Shown here one piece after another: positions 23,966-36,672 of a stretch of 64,000 bases of DNA. The notes under the pieces are model-generated. The model saw only the letters and a program-made list of their open reading frames with translations. It was not told the origin of the DNA and searched no databases. This DNA is from Brachypodius melanocephalos (taxonomy: Eukaryota; Chordata; Aves; Passeriformes; Pycnonotidae). The position numbers and the translations under genes were made by a program. Numbering within the stretch: the first letter of the stretch is position 1; every line of letters begins with the position of its first letter. The stretch lies in NCBI GenBank assembly GCA_013398615.1, contig VZSR01003049.1, positions 64,848-128,847 on the forward strand. Reading direction: 5' to 3'.

Positions 23966-26900
23966 AAATACTCCCTCTCAGTTCCTGCATAAATGCTCAC
24001 CAGCTTATCGAATTTGCTTTTGTTTGCTTTTAAAGCTCCTCTTTGATATTTGGATCTGGTAATATGGCTACAGAAAAAACCCAAACATCTCAAGGTATAT
24101 TTGTCTATAAAGAATAAAACATACATACAACACAAATTTTTCTATGCTTGCAAACAACTAGAGGAAACAATATTATTAAATGATTAGACATTAATATTAC
24201 AAACAAAATTTTGTTTCTATAATTTTACATTAGTTTTTAAACCAGTCTAAATAATTACAATATTAAAGGTAGTCGGGAACAAATAAAACATTACAATTAA
24301 GAAATGCTAATTCAAATTTGACTGTAATTAGATATCCCTCACTTTAAGCAAAGATTTTTTTAGAAAAAGAAACAAGTAACAAGGACTAAAAAAATAATTT
24401 TAATTTTTCATGGTCACTGCAGTTTAATTTCTCAACAATGTCAGTATTTGAAAAAAGTAAGTTATAAGACTGAAAGTATGAAATCATTTTTCCTCAGCCT
24501 GTGAAACTGGAAATAAGAAAAATATTTAAGAACATTTCAATAAAATTTAATCATTGAATAGTCAGAGATGACACATAAAAGGGCAATAAGTACATTAAAA
24601 TAATATTAAAATACATGATATTTAAAGGAATTTGCATGTTTTAAAAAGACTTCTTTTATACAAATAACTGAAGGTGGTTAATATTCATTAACTTAAGCAA
24701 ACTTTAAAATAATAGCTGAGAAATCTAAGTGGTTTGGGAGGTTTTTAACATACTTAATTTTTTACCTTCTTTTAGGATGCAAATAAATGAAGACATTGAC
24801 TTGTACTATCAAATGTGATTTGAAACTCTCATTTCTCCACCAAAGAACAAGTCTATAATTTAAACATTATACTGGAGAAAAGAATCTGACTAATTTATTC
24901 ATCAGAAAGAACTGTGACCACATCTACTTAAAAAGAGACAGTATCTTCTGAAATTTCCTTTGGAACAGGTCTAGCAGTTATTTCATCTTTAGAGAGCACT
25001 GTTCCTAGGCTTTGGTCTTGCAAGACGATGGGGGGCTAGTTACATGAAACAAACTGGATCATCTTCAAATAATTTTTATAGTTCTTTTCCAAACTTAACC
25101 TTAAAAAGTGATGTGATTTTACAAAGAAGAGTGGAAAATTGTGTGTCACACTTCCTTAAAACAGCTGAAGGCTCACTGCCAGCAAGAACTGTGATCAGAA
25201 ACGTTTGACAGTCTCCATGGTTAGGGAGCATTTGCTAAATTGTGTTTCCTTCCTTTAGTGTTGTATTTCAGTATTCATAAAGTGACAATGCAGAAGTGGC
25301 TTTGGGGGAGAAAGAAAAAAAAAAGATGGAAAAAAGACAGTAAGTTTTAATGACACAAAATGTAAGAGAGCTTCCATATTTCTTTGTGCAAGAAACAAGC
25401 ATTTAAACTTATATACATTTTGTCTTCTTGCTATAATCAACACTGTGCTGAAAAACTGTTAGTACATTAATTAATAAGTCAGCTGATCAACTTGTAACAT
25501 TAAAAATATGTCATCATAAACAATTCTATTTATAGACAAAACATTAATCCAAACCCATTTTTAAAATAAGATTTATTTTCACATGGGTTTAGCACAAGAA
25601 CCATAACGCTATACATTCTGAATGCTGTACACAAGAAACAAGGTAAAATAACAAGACTAATTTTTAATGAAAATTGTTAAAGGTAGATCTAGGTTTTGGT
25701 GGTTTAAAACTATTATACTTATTTATTTCCATAACTTATTTTTTTTCTTCTGTGTTATATTTGTTCTATTTGTTTTCACCCCCAGTCTTATGGAGAGGGC
25801 TGCCTTTTGCTCTCCCCCACCTAGTTTCCAGACTTTTGAGGAGGTATTCTATTCTATGAAGGTGTATGGTGTTTAAAATGCCCAATGAGTGGGAGAAAAG
25901 TGTCTGGATTGTTTGGACTAGATTTGGGGAGGGTTTCCAATTCATGATTGAAACACAAAGCATCCAGTACACATGACATTGGGCAGCCTGTGCCTACGCA
26001 ATAAGGCATGTGAAGTCAAGTCAGCGTCTGAAGAATGGGGTTTTTCCATTTAAGGTAGCTCTGAGAGTTATTTTGCTGGCAGAAAAAAGCTTGATCTAGA
26101 CTTTTAAAGCAAAAACTGTGTCTGCATATAAAGCTGGTAGTAAGTCTGCAATTACACCATCTCTCAGTAGGGCTTGTTATTGTGAGCTTCAAGTTGCACT
26201 GACCGGTTACGTTGTGCTGAAGCACCCTGAAGAACCAAGGTAGCAAACTCCTGTCCATTTAGAATTCATAGCATAGAATCCTCTCCTGAGGATGTCTACA
26301 AAGTAATTGTTAGAATATATCAGGTTGTTTTGATCAATTTGCCTTCAGATATTTTTTAAAAGGAAAGAGCTGACTACCTTTTTGTCAGATGGCAGCGTGT
26401 CCTTATGTGAAAAATTTCTTGCTTTTTATAGCACTATTTTATTGTTAAACAGAGAGAGAAGAAAAATAGTTTTAGATATGGTAAAAGAGAGCTACATCAA
26501 TGAGTAAAAAGATAACAAAAACTTAAAGAAAAACAATGAAATTAAAGCAGATGCTGGAAAAAGGGAACAACTTTTGTTATATTTGAAATGATAGCCTAAA
26601 ATAGATCCTGATAATTGTTTTTCATATTAAATTGAAGTGCTTGAGATATGCTAACATTTGTCTCAAACAATTGTAGCTAACTGGAAAGCATTAATATCTC
26701 AATATTGCAGCAAAGCAAACAAAATAAGGAAGATTTTCAATGCCTGACAAAACCATACATATAGGTTTTTCCACACATTTTTCAACTATCCCCAAATTGC
26801 AGGTTTTGGAAAATAAATTGGATATGTTTGCACAACCCTTAAAATAGGCTCATTTAACTTATGTATTGAATAACACCTGTTATCCCTAGAACACTCTTGG

Positions 26901-28440
26901 TATAAAATTTGTGGGGATTTTATGGTTCTCTTTGGCTTACTGGTTTATACAAGGCTAAATGGTAGCTATAATACTTTATGTAGAGATGTAAGGTTTTAGT
27001 CTTATTCTTTGTGAATTGGTATAAAATGCAGGGTTATTTGATATCTAGAGCCTAGAAGAATATCTTTGTATTTTTTTGTTTCTTGCAACTGTACTTCTAA
27101 ATGGTTTTATATTGTGCTTTTCTCATAGTATAACATCAGAAAGGAATTATTCTCTCTTTGTTTCATCTCATAAAATATAAAACAGTTTATGAATTTTGTT
27201 GGAATACTAAGAAGATATACAGGTATTGGTTATAACTCTCATCAAAAGCATGTTCTTAACTCATCATCACAAATTTTAAAACAAAAACCACAGTTTTTAA
27301 AGGGCATAGATATTTTATTTGAGAAATAGACAATTTGGATATGGAAATGGTAGTTTACCTGTTCTCTTCTTTGGAGGTCATGGTGCTTTTTAACCCAAGT
27401 CACTTGTGTTGATGATATTTGACAAGACATTCTCCTTGAACCTTGGAGAAAACTGCCTGGGAAGAAAGCAGTAAGTTTCAGATTATTTTGATTCTATATT
27501 CTTTGGGTGTATCAGGATGTATTGGCTTTATATAGAAGTATTTTATTTCTGTCTTATTAAGCCCCATCATTTATACCAAAGGCGAAAGAAATAAAAGGCT
27601 CTCAAAGATTAAAGCTGGTGCACAAATATCAATCAATGTTATTGTGATGTGATCTTACTTGAATAGCTGAATCTGCATCTAAAAATATAATTTGAAATAG
27701 TATCAACTATATGCACAGCTTCCTTAATGTTTAGGAATTGGTAAGATTATAGTTAATACAGTGATATATGTGTTAGCTGCTCCACTGACAATTCTGGAAA
27801 TACTATTTTTTAAAATTGGAAAATTTCTAACCTATTTTTTAAAAATATTTTTATTAATGTTTGTTTTCTTTAAAAGGTTGCAGCATTGTTGCTAGTTTAA
27901 AAATATAATAAAAATCTCTCCAAAGGTCAGCATGTAATTTTTATTCTTATTTTATGCCTAGTGTCTGTGGGTGCATTCACTTAAGGGCCAGTTCCTATTT
28001 CTCTTTCTCCAGCTTAACAAGCGTTGGGGTTTTTTTTTCAGAATACATACTTTATTTATAATTATTCACTAAAAATATCAAGTGAACTGTCTATTACATA
28101 GGTTTTCTGCATCTAATTCCTTCAAAAGAAAGCAACAGAGGAAGGAAGGATAACTAGAGAGATAAGGGTTTCGGGAGTAACCAGTTTCCTCAAGCAGTTC
28201 AGAGAAACATCCAGCATGTCACAGACCTAGTCTTATACAATCTAGGTTCTCTGAGGTCATCTGAGGAATAGCTCTGCTTCCTCTGTGTTGAAAATTCTAA
28301 AATAGGACAGCAAGTTAAAAGCAAAACATACTCCTGATTGATTGCACAAGAATTACTAATGAGGCAATTCTTAAAACATTGTTTATAATGAATTTTTGAT
28401 TTATTAATAAATATTTTATTTCTTAGTATCGTGTTTTCAC
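23966..28440. other. AT-rich non-coding DNA
   Basis: No gene, RNA gene or recognisable transposon. All frames are 80 codons or fewer, apart from one of 104 codons (28199-28513, minus) that runs into the LTR fragment below. The region is uniform, AT-rich and without tandem arrays. Confidence 0.65.
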
Positions 28441-28602
28441 AGAGCCACCAGCAGCCTGGGTGAGGGGCTTGTCCGTGTCCTGTTGTGGGTCTCTTGAGGC
28501 CAGCTGGAGCCACTGGAACCAGCCGTGCCAGGCATGGGACAAGCCCAGCCTCTCCTCACAGAGGCTGACCTGCAGCCCCCACTGCCATGGACACCCAATA
28601 TA
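28441..28602 (-). mobile_element. ERV LTR fragment (U3 start), family related to the other LTRs
   Basis: The minus strand begins TATATTGGGTGTCCATGGCA at 28602. It continues with 'gtgggggctgcaggtcagcc', 'tctgtgaggagaggctgggc' and a 'gctggttccagtggctccag' segment, giving the same order of modules as the U3 start of the LTRs at 13099 and 50353 but with different spacing. It is GC-rich against AT-rich flanks and stops abruptly at about 28441. It could be a distinct subfamily. The internal region and the other LTR end are absent. Confidence 0.6.
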
Positions 28603-31225
28603 TCAGTTCATACTCTCTAAATTAAAACTAGGCTGGTTTTCTATAATTGCTACTGCAGTTTTCTGTGACATTATATAAGATTCTTGGTTCATTAGATAGT
28701 GGGCTTTCACATACATCATCTTTAGCTGCTGGTTTAAACAGTCAGTGGTCTGTCTTCTACACACTTCCAAATGTTCACTACCTTTTTTTCCTAATTATAT
28801 ATCAGATTTCTTAGTTCACAGGGAAATATTGTATTCTTCCTAACCCACATAGATATCAAAATTGTGATCTTACAAAAATTGCTAGGTGGCTGCCACCTTT
28901 CTGTTAGACCAATAATCTAGAAGGTAGCTGAACTGCAGTGTTGGAGAAAAGACACTTAAAGCCACCATTAATACATGTGAGAAGCTTCCCCATTAGAAAA
29001 TAGGGCAAAAGTTCAACAGTGTTAGAAATGCTGTAGGATTTTAGGAAACGTAAAGGATCTTCTAAAGTTTATTTCTTTCTTGGCTTCTAACAAGAGTTAG
29101 AATACTCTACACGAGTATTAAATCTTCAACCCTTAGGTGTGATGAATACTCACTGCATTATAACCTACTCATTAGCACTCTCCTTTGGTGTGGAAAATGC
29201 ATGATCCTTTCCTTATTTGTTCATTTATTACCTCATGAAGGTTCCCACAGATGAATAAAATGGAAAGATTAAATGTGTAGTAATCTTGGTGCTCTAACAT
29301 TCAGCTGGAATGTATTTCCATAGTAGTTGATCCTAGGCTGTGAACCTTGCCGTGCTCATTATATTGCACAGATGAAAATGTTAACTTTTTAGCATTAAAA
29401 TTGTATTTCTGACTTCTAGCATTCTTATCTCATGTAGGAGGACTTGTGTTTCACCAAACATAATAAATGAGCCTTGTCATAAGGTTGTGTACTCTTAAAA
29501 CAGACAGGCAAGACAGAACAGAGCTGGGTTAAGGCGCAGACTGAAAGAAGGAGGGTAGCAAAAATTAGATTATTAATCATGGGTGATGATTTTAAAGTGT
29601 CAGATTAATGTTTTGTTTTTGTTTGCTTTGCTTTGCTTTGTTTAGTTTTGATTTTGAGGCTTTTTAAGGTACTAATATGCAGTTTATAAATAAATGATAT
29701 ATATAAACTTAAGACCTTAGTCTGAAAAACAAAGCCTGAATTGAATTTATATTGAAATTATTAAGCCAGGTAAACATAAATATTTTTCCCTAATAGTATG
29801 AGTTAAATTTTATTGTATTTATTTCTTTTTAATACTCATAGGAAAATGTGAATCATGGCTGGTCTGTTAAACAGATCATGTCTCAGAGTGGGATATCATT
29901 CTTTCAGTGTGGGCAATATATCACCTAGTTACAAGAATTATAATACTCATAAAAAGTCATAAAATTAGAATACTGGTAAAGGCTATGATTTTACTGAAAG
30001 TCTGTGTTAAAAACAACTGACCTTTGATTCCCAGATCCTGCTGCAATAGGTATCCTGGTACTATTATAGCTTATTTTCAAAGAAAATTAAAATATTTTGT
30101 AAATATAAATTAAAGCTGGACATAATGAAAATCTGAAATTCATCCCTAAAATAACCATGCATTTATTTTAATTTATTAGGTTTATACTCTTCCTTAAAAC
30201 TGATTATCATGAAAATCTTAGCACTTGTTTCCAGCCATATCTGTACACGAGTCTGAGTAATATCCTTTTGTCCATATAAAGATATCCTAGCAGACAGAAT
30301 GTTCTGTGGTGTTCTTGCATTGTGTTTTGTTCACCCCTGAGTTTAGCCTTGATTGAACACATTCTTGCTGACATGGACCTGGGCTAAGATGCACCACATG
30401 CAAACCAAATTTACCCAAGTTGTGGAAGTGATTTGACTTAACCACCAGTTGTTACCTTCCTGTTCTTTCTTTTGACAGGCAGATTTAGAGCTTTTTAAAA
30501 TACACAAAATGGATACAGCAGTGACCTACACTATGCTGGATCTCCCTGTGATAGCCCAGCAAAACAAAAGTGTTATCATTTCATTGTCAAAATTGTGAGC
30601 TCTAAGAGAACTTGAAGGGACAGACTTAAAATAAGCATTTTTTTTCCTACAATTAACAGGTATATCTGGCTCAAATATATACTATACAAATATATACTCA
30701 TTTCTTCTTCAGGAGTGCTGGCCAGAAGCCAACCAACAGAATACCTCTCTGAGAATTCTTAAAAAGAAATTTCAAAGCACACGGTTAAAATCTTATAATA
30801 AAAATGACTATGTAGTCCCAAAATAATAATAATTATTAATGAGTTGTTCTTTCACTGTTCAATAATTTTGTTGGCTGATGATGGCCCCTGTGAGTTAACA
30901 GGAAAACTGGCAAATAGATCTTTGATTCAAAAAATGCCATGGAATACCAGAGCTGATCTGGTGATCTGAAGGACTCTACCAAGCAATTTGAAAGCTCTTT
31001 GGAGCTCAAGGTTAGCTGCTGCTTTCTTTTTTTTATAGCAAATGAAATAGAATAGAAATACTGATGAAAGTGGTGGAATAGATTTAATGATTTAATTATA
31101 AGAGAGTAAACAGGACTTAAACATGTAACTGGTTTTTTAACAGTTAAAAATTATTCTTTGTCACCCCACACAAAATCTTCTTGTGGTCTAACCTCAGCCA
31201 ATCCCCTACAGCCCCATGCAGCCTT
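28603..31225. other. AT-rich non-coding DNA with a TTTGC microsatellite
   Basis: No gene is recognised. A pentanucleotide (TTTGC/TTTGT)n tract lies at about 29611-29650. The last 75 bp before the gap are less AT-rich ('cagccaatcccctacagccc') and may belong to a repeat hidden by the gap. Confidence 0.65.
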
Positions 31226-31325
31226 NNNNNNNNNNNNNNNNNNNNNNNNNNNNNNNNNNNNNNNNNNNNNNNNNNNNNNNNNNNNNNNNNNNNNNNNNNN
31301 NNNNNNNNNNNNNNNNNNNNNNNNN
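31226..31325. other. Assembly gap, 100 N
   Basis: Exactly 100 N bases. It abuts a long pyrimidine-only tract, so assembly probably failed in that simple repeat. Confidence 0.99.
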
Positions 31326-31430
31326 TCTTTCTTTCCTTCTTTCTTTCCTTCCTTGCTTCATTTCTTTCTTTCCTTCTTTCCTTGCTTCATTTCTTTCTTT
31401 CCTTCTTTCCTTCTTTCCTTCTTTCCCTAT
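31326..31430. repeat. Polypyrimidine microsatellite (TTTC/TTCC)n at gap edge
   Basis: Almost pure C/T on the plus strand, built of ttcc and tttc units. It contains a larger imperfect repeat of about 29 bp marked by 'ttgcttcatttctttctttc' occurring twice (from about 31353 and 31382). Homopurine/homopyrimidine tracts of this kind can form triplex DNA and often break assemblies. The Phe/Ser/Leu-rich frames over it are artefacts. Confidence 0.9.
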
Positions 31431-31635
31431 TGATCTGCATTAAAATGTATACAGCCTGGAGCATGAAAGCACATTAACTCTGTGTGCTTTCTTAATTCTT
31501 ATCCTGACTGGAAAGAGAAAAAAATTCTTCTGAGAGGTAAATCTAAAGGGCTTGCCAGGAGAAGATATTGAAATATCTTTTCATGAGCCTTTTGTTGTAT
31601 TTGAGCCGGTTTTGTTTTAATCTGCTTTAAGGGAG

Positions 31636-31711
31636 AAAACAAACAAACAAACAAACAAAAAACCCCCCAAAAACCAACAAAAACCAGCAACAAAGCAAAA
31701 CAAAAAAATCC
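31636..31711. repeat. (CAAA)n-like A/C-rich tract
   Basis: Starts with five clean CAAA units and drifts into mixed A/C sequence including C6. It is similar in kind to the tracts at 18205-18360 and 51871-51912. Confidence 0.85.
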
Positions 31712-33221
31712 TGACATTTTTAGTTTGTGTTTTGAAACTTTTCCACCACAAATTTATACATGGAACTTACTTCACGTTATATACTGGAATCCAGAATTTT
31801 ACGTATGAATACAAATAATTAAGCTAAAAGAGAATATTTCTATATTCCCAATCTATAATTGAAATCAAGTCAAAATGTTCAAAGTGGAAGAGGTTGTCTT
31901 TGACTCAGCAGGAACTTGAACTTTGGAGAAAAACTTCTTAGTTGTTAAAAGCAAAAATTGTTATTTATTAATCTTTTTTTATCAATTGCTTTGACCTTTA
32001 AGAACATCTGTTCAAACTCTGCACTTGTAGTCTATCATTAAATATTTCATTTTGTGGGGTTTTTTTCCTAACTTATATTACCTGAATTTTTAATTAACAA
32101 CTGTTTATGTCCTGCAGCTTCAAAATTACCCTTGTATTTTTTGGTGCAAAGCTCCACAATAAATTATTAGAAATGCCCACATTATTAATTGTAAATTCGT
32201 AGAGAAAGTTGTGTCATGCATTGTCTCTGTACTGCAATTCTTCGAAAGCACTCTATGCAACACATTTCTTTCCTCAGTTCCTCCATGCTGATTGAACAAA
32301 TATGCACAAGAGCTTTCCACATCAAAAGCAGAAGTTTTGTATGGACTTTTAAAGCATCTGCATCTAGCAAAAGGAACTTGGAGATTTATCTTTCATTTCC
32401 ACATAAACATATTGCATTTCGGGCTTGGGATTCTCTTTAATGGTTATTCTGTAAGGCCTGTTGTGGGTGACATCAGAGGACAGGTCAAACATCGTATGCT
32501 ATCATAGTGATTGTCAGTAGCAGGAACAACGAGGTCTGGGTAGCAAATTATCCAGAGCTCCAAAGACTATGATCAGAGTAAACACAAGCTCTGATGTGGG
32601 AAACACAGTTCAGTGAACACACATCACAATAACAGGGTTTTTTTAAGATATCTTTGTTGGAGAGACAAACAAAAAAGTCTATTTCCATATTAAATGTTTT
32701 TGCGATGCTTCTATTTATTTTTCATACATGTCGTAGCTGGAAAGTCACTAAGAATTGCCAAAAGATTATGTTAATCTAACATGCCAGACTAGACATATTG
32801 GATCAGAAGGCTCCACCTCTTCCTCCTCTTAAATAACTTTACCCAAATTTTAAAATAATACTTTAAGAAAGCTATTGTCACTAAAATAGATTTAATCCCA
32901 AATTGCATTGTTGCCTGTTAAAGAGGAACATCTAAACATGTTGCACAGTTAAAATTGTAAAGTATTTTCTTCCAAGAGACGTATAAAAAACAACTAGATA
33001 TGTTGTAGGGTTTTTTTCTTTAATTTGGATTGTCCATTAACAAATTATTCAAAGAAAAATGTACTCCTTGAAATGTGTTCAGACTGCACACTGAAACATC
33101 ATTGCTCATATGTGCCCATTTACAATCTTTTTTTTTTTTTTTTTGTAAATGTTTAATAGTTGGTTTGGGATTTTTTCCTTTTTTCAGATTTCTTATGTAT
33201 GGACCAGGTAACTGCCTTTAT

Positions 33222-33259
33222 TTCAGAACATTTTGGATACTTCAGAACATTTTGGATAT
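33222..33259. repeat. 19-bp tandem duplication
   Basis: Two adjacent copies of 'ttcagaacattttggata' plus one base (c, then t). The copies differ only at that last base, which suggests a fairly recent slippage event. Confidence 0.9.
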
Positions 33260-33361
33260 TTTTAGGACTTTACAAACCAAAATTGAGTATTTTCATTCAT
33301 TTTACAGTGTTTTTAGAGAAATATAAATTCTGTTGCTTGGAGCCATGCATTCTCTTTCCTT

Positions 33362-33445
33362 TTGTGGTTTGGGGGTTTTTTTTGTTGTTTTTTTTTCGGG
33401 GGGGTGAGGGTGTGGTGGTTTGGGTTTGAGTTTGGGGTTTTTTTG
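33362..33445. repeat. G/T-rich low-complexity tract
   Basis: Runs of G and T with a G7 run and several GGG/GGGG blocks. The spacing between G-runs is longer than in a canonical G-quadruplex motif. It resembles the tract at 59341-59465. Confidence 0.8.
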
Positions 33446-34563
33446 AATAATAAACTGTTTGCTTTTACAAGAAACTGGAATCCCGAATGGAAAAGTAGAG
33501 TGATCTTTTTATTTCAGACCTCTGAAGTGTGAGTCAATGCCATGCATTTGAGGAAGATTAAAGGTTGGGTATGTCAGACAGGCAAAGTCGTTTCAAGAGG
33601 ATAATCCTGCATAATTTATGAGAAAAAATGCAAGACAGGTTTTGTGTATATGCATAAACAAGGAGTTAGCTCAATCTATCAAAACAATTGTAATCCCATT
33701 CATCAGAGGTGACACAGTGAACATACACTCAGGTTTACTCTGCAGCATAGCTCTGGTGATAGTCATTTTAAATATCTGCATTTCCCATTGATGTAGCAGT
33801 GCTGGCAGAAACACCTTATGTAAATGTAGTTAATGTAGAGAAGTTGTATAAAAGGTGATTTGGGTGACAAGCTACTTCATCTAAAACCCCAAAATTTGTT
33901 CATTTTAGCTGTTAAGATACGGGATGGGCAATTTTTCAGAAATAAAACAACATTTTGTTTTGTTCAAACAAAACAGAAAAATCAAAAAGGAAAAAGAAGC
34001 CTAAATGCACAAAGAATACACCTTCATCAATTTGCTCTTTTTTGCTTTGTGAAAGAAATATTGTAGAAAAGCTGTTACCGTTTCAATTTGTTGTTTTTTT
34101 CTCCTTGGCTGGTAAGTCCTTGCTGATGCAAGAATAATTATGAAATCTGATGTAAAACCTCAAATTGTCCATGGATAGGATTTCTTATGTAGTTAGTAAA
34201 GCAATAGCAGGATTTCTGGTTTTTTAGTGGCTATTTTATGCAAAATATTTGATTGGAATTATTTATTTTTTCTTTCTTTTTTTTTCTTTTTTTCCTATAT
34301 CAAAATTATTTTTTGTCTTTTGGGGCAGTCTATATTTAGTCTCAAAAAGTCTAGATTTTTTTTTTTTTGTGTAGTTAGCATACATTGAGAAAAGGCATAG
34401 ACAGAAATGGACATTTCTGCATTTGAGTCTTCTTTGTTTAATTTTATTTTATAATTCCTGGTACTAAACACTGGTGATACTCATAATAGGGTGTTTTTTT
34501 CTTTTTTTCCTGATATCACTTGCATCACGTTGTAGCTGTCTGGGAAGCACAGCAGTTTCAAAA

Positions 34564-34580
34564 CCCTAACCCTAACCCTA
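34564..34580. repeat. Short interstitial telomeric repeat (CCCTAA)n
   Basis: Two complete CCCTAA units followed by CCCTA, i.e. nearly three vertebrate telomere hexamers read on the C-rich strand. The tract is far too short to be a functional telomere. Such sites can arise by double-strand-break repair or by chance. Confidence 0.85.
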
Positions 34581-35069
34581 CCTCACCATGAAGTACTAGA
34601 TGCTGCCTAAATTTTTGTGGGCATCAGAACCATAATAAGTTTTAAGGAGAACTAAGAAGGAGATGATTATTTGGAAACCTACTGGGTACATAAAAAGAGC
34701 TTTGAAAAATTATGTTGAACATGGGCTGTATAATTTCAGAAAGAGAAAAGGGAAATGCAAAAAGAGAAGTGTTTGAAGAGTTTAAAGACTTAAGAAAGTT
34801 AGAAGAGGTTTTTCATTTAACTTTAAAATGGTAAATAATTTCCCTGCAAAATAGTAGAACATAAGGCAATTTTGTCATGCTTCAAAATTACTTTGCAAAC
34901 TGATTTTGTGAAATTTGAAGAAAAATACCATACTATGCTACAATGATTGTCTTTAAGACTTAACAACATAATTCACAGTAAGGCAAATAATGTCAATTCA
35001 CTGCACATGAAATATATAATTTTTTTTTTCTTTAAATAGTATTGAGAAGTTATGTCAAAAGTTTATATG
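34581..35069. other. AT-rich non-coding DNA
   Basis: Nothing recognisable. A/T-rich single-copy-like sequence leading into an old CR1. Confidence 0.6.
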
Positions 35070-35810
35070 ACCCATATTACGAATGGGTCAAACACGATGC
35101 CAATTGTAGGAAAGTCCCTAAAAATTTGTGAGTGTTGAATCAGTGGGCAGAATGAGGGCGAGTTAGCTTCAAAGTAGATACATGTAACTTAATGCATCTA
35201 GGAAAAGTAATAAAATACTCTTACATGTGATACTGAATTGGAAACTGGCAGAAACAGATTAGGAAATACGTCTTTGTGTAATTGTTGACATATGTCTAAG
35301 AACACCAGGCCCTGAAAAGAGACAGAAAATAAAAAAAAAATATTGAGCAGCATTGTGAAAGGAACTGAGAAAAAGAAAAAGCATATTTTTCTGTGGAATA
35401 CCTTGGCAGACTCACATCCTCAATTACTATAAAAAAATTTGTTCTTTGCATCTGAAAGAACTAGTAGCATTTGAGATTGTACAGAGAAAGGCAATTGAAA
35501 AAGTGTATGCAGTAGCTGCTCTGCCAAGAGCTTGTGACTAAGAGTCTTGTGACTGACTACTCAATGGAGGAGACAGGTAAGGTAAGGATGTGATTGAGGT
35601 GGATGGAATCAAAGACAAGCTGAGTTTAGAACAAAATCTCACAATACGGAGACTAGGAGATAGTAATTTAAAGTAGTAAAAAGTCTGTTTAAAATAGTTA
35701 AGGTACCACTATTTTACACAGCTGTTAGTGAATGTTTTGAATCCTTTGTTGCAGGAGACTATGAAAGTAGATAACATCTGCAAGGGCAGAAAGCAATTTG
35801 ATATATTAGG
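35070..35810 (+). mobile_element. Ancient CR1/L3-like LINE fragment
   Basis: This has the layout of an older CR1/L3-type LINE 3' region. 'gttgaatcagtgggcagaat' is followed by 'gagttagcttcaaagtagat', 'taacttaatgcatctaggaa', 'tgtacagagaaaggcaattg' and a region resembling the 'group of late 3' ORF2 sequence' ending near 'gaaagcaatttgatatatta'. It is much more diverged than the other CR1 copies and has many small deletions, so it inserted long before the bird-specific subfamilies. No open frame and no tail remain. The assignment is by recalled similarity. Confidence 0.65.
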
Positions 35811-36570
35811 TACATTATAGAAAATTTTGTTTTCCAATATATATTGTTGGAACTGTAATTTTTATCTCTTTTGTTCTAATAATCAATTAATTACAATCTT
35901 CCTGAATTGAAATGATCTGGTAGTTTCTCGTCTTGTCCTTAAATTCAATTAGTTAAAAAGAATATTTAAATTTTTTAAAAAATAATTATTTTTAAATCTT
36001 CAGCTATTGGAGTACATAACACAGTAATTTTGCATTCCAGTATAAAGATATTTCTAACTTCTAAACCGATAGAAAAGCAAGTGAAAATATACTGGATATG
36101 CCCATAAAGTGACTCATTTCCTTTCCTTCATGCTGGTACTGAAGGAAAATAAGAGCTAATTCTCTAACTGGTTCTAATTAGAAACTTTTAACTGGTTTTC
36201 ACCTAAATAGATGCATTGAGTGTATTCATTTGGGTCATTAGCCTTGTAAGTTTAAGACAATAACGTCAAGAGTCTCTGGCCAATATCACTCCCAATGTTT
36301 TGCTTCTGAATAAGTTCAATAAGCTGAGGCAAACTGAAATTTTAAATGAATTCTTTTTCTTTTTTTTTTTCTTTTCCATATGTAATTCAAGAGACACCAC
36401 AAATACATTATTTTGCAAGGTGAATTACTCTCTCTGGAACATTACAAACATTATATATTGAGGATACTGTCTGATGGCAACTGTGAAAGCCCTGTGAGAT
36501 GCATTTTGGCTGCTGGAGAGTAGGACCTACTGTTTTGGGGGCTTGTGTGAAATATTTCAGCAATGCCCTA
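35811..36570. other. AT-rich non-coding DNA
   Basis: No gene or clear repeat. Includes T-rich runs near 36351-36373. Confidence 0.6.
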
Positions 36571-36672
36571 GGTCACATGGTGTGATTCTTGGGGATGCTC
36601 CTGTGCATGGCCAGGAGTTGGACTCAAATGATTCTTGTGGACACCTTCAATTCATCATATTCTGTGATTTAA
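36571..36672 (+). mobile_element. CR1 3'-terminal fragment (~100 bp)
   Basis: Contains 'ccaggagttggactcaaatg', then 'attcttgtggacaccttcaa' and a final 'atattctgtgattta' tail, the last part of a CR1 3' UTR. The 'ggccaggagttggactc' box marks the subfamily group also seen (antisense) at 20300. Confidence 0.82.

Larger units (their letters stand above)
31431..34563. other. AT-rich non-coding DNA with low-complexity tracts
   Basis: No gene is recognised. It holds a (CAAA)n-type A/C-rich tract (31636-31711), a T17 run (33128-33144), a 19-bp tandem duplication (33222-33259) and a G/T-rich tract with a C-to-G7 step (about 33362-33445). Confidence 0.65.

Noticed and set aside
26016..26280. CR1 tail because of 'agcatagaatcc'
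   Set aside because: The adjoining sequence does not follow the CR1 3' layout, so the resemblance is limited to a few bases.
31158..31443. Frames crossing the N gap
   Set aside because: The placeholder N bases are counted as open codons, and the rest is a pyrimidine microsatellite.
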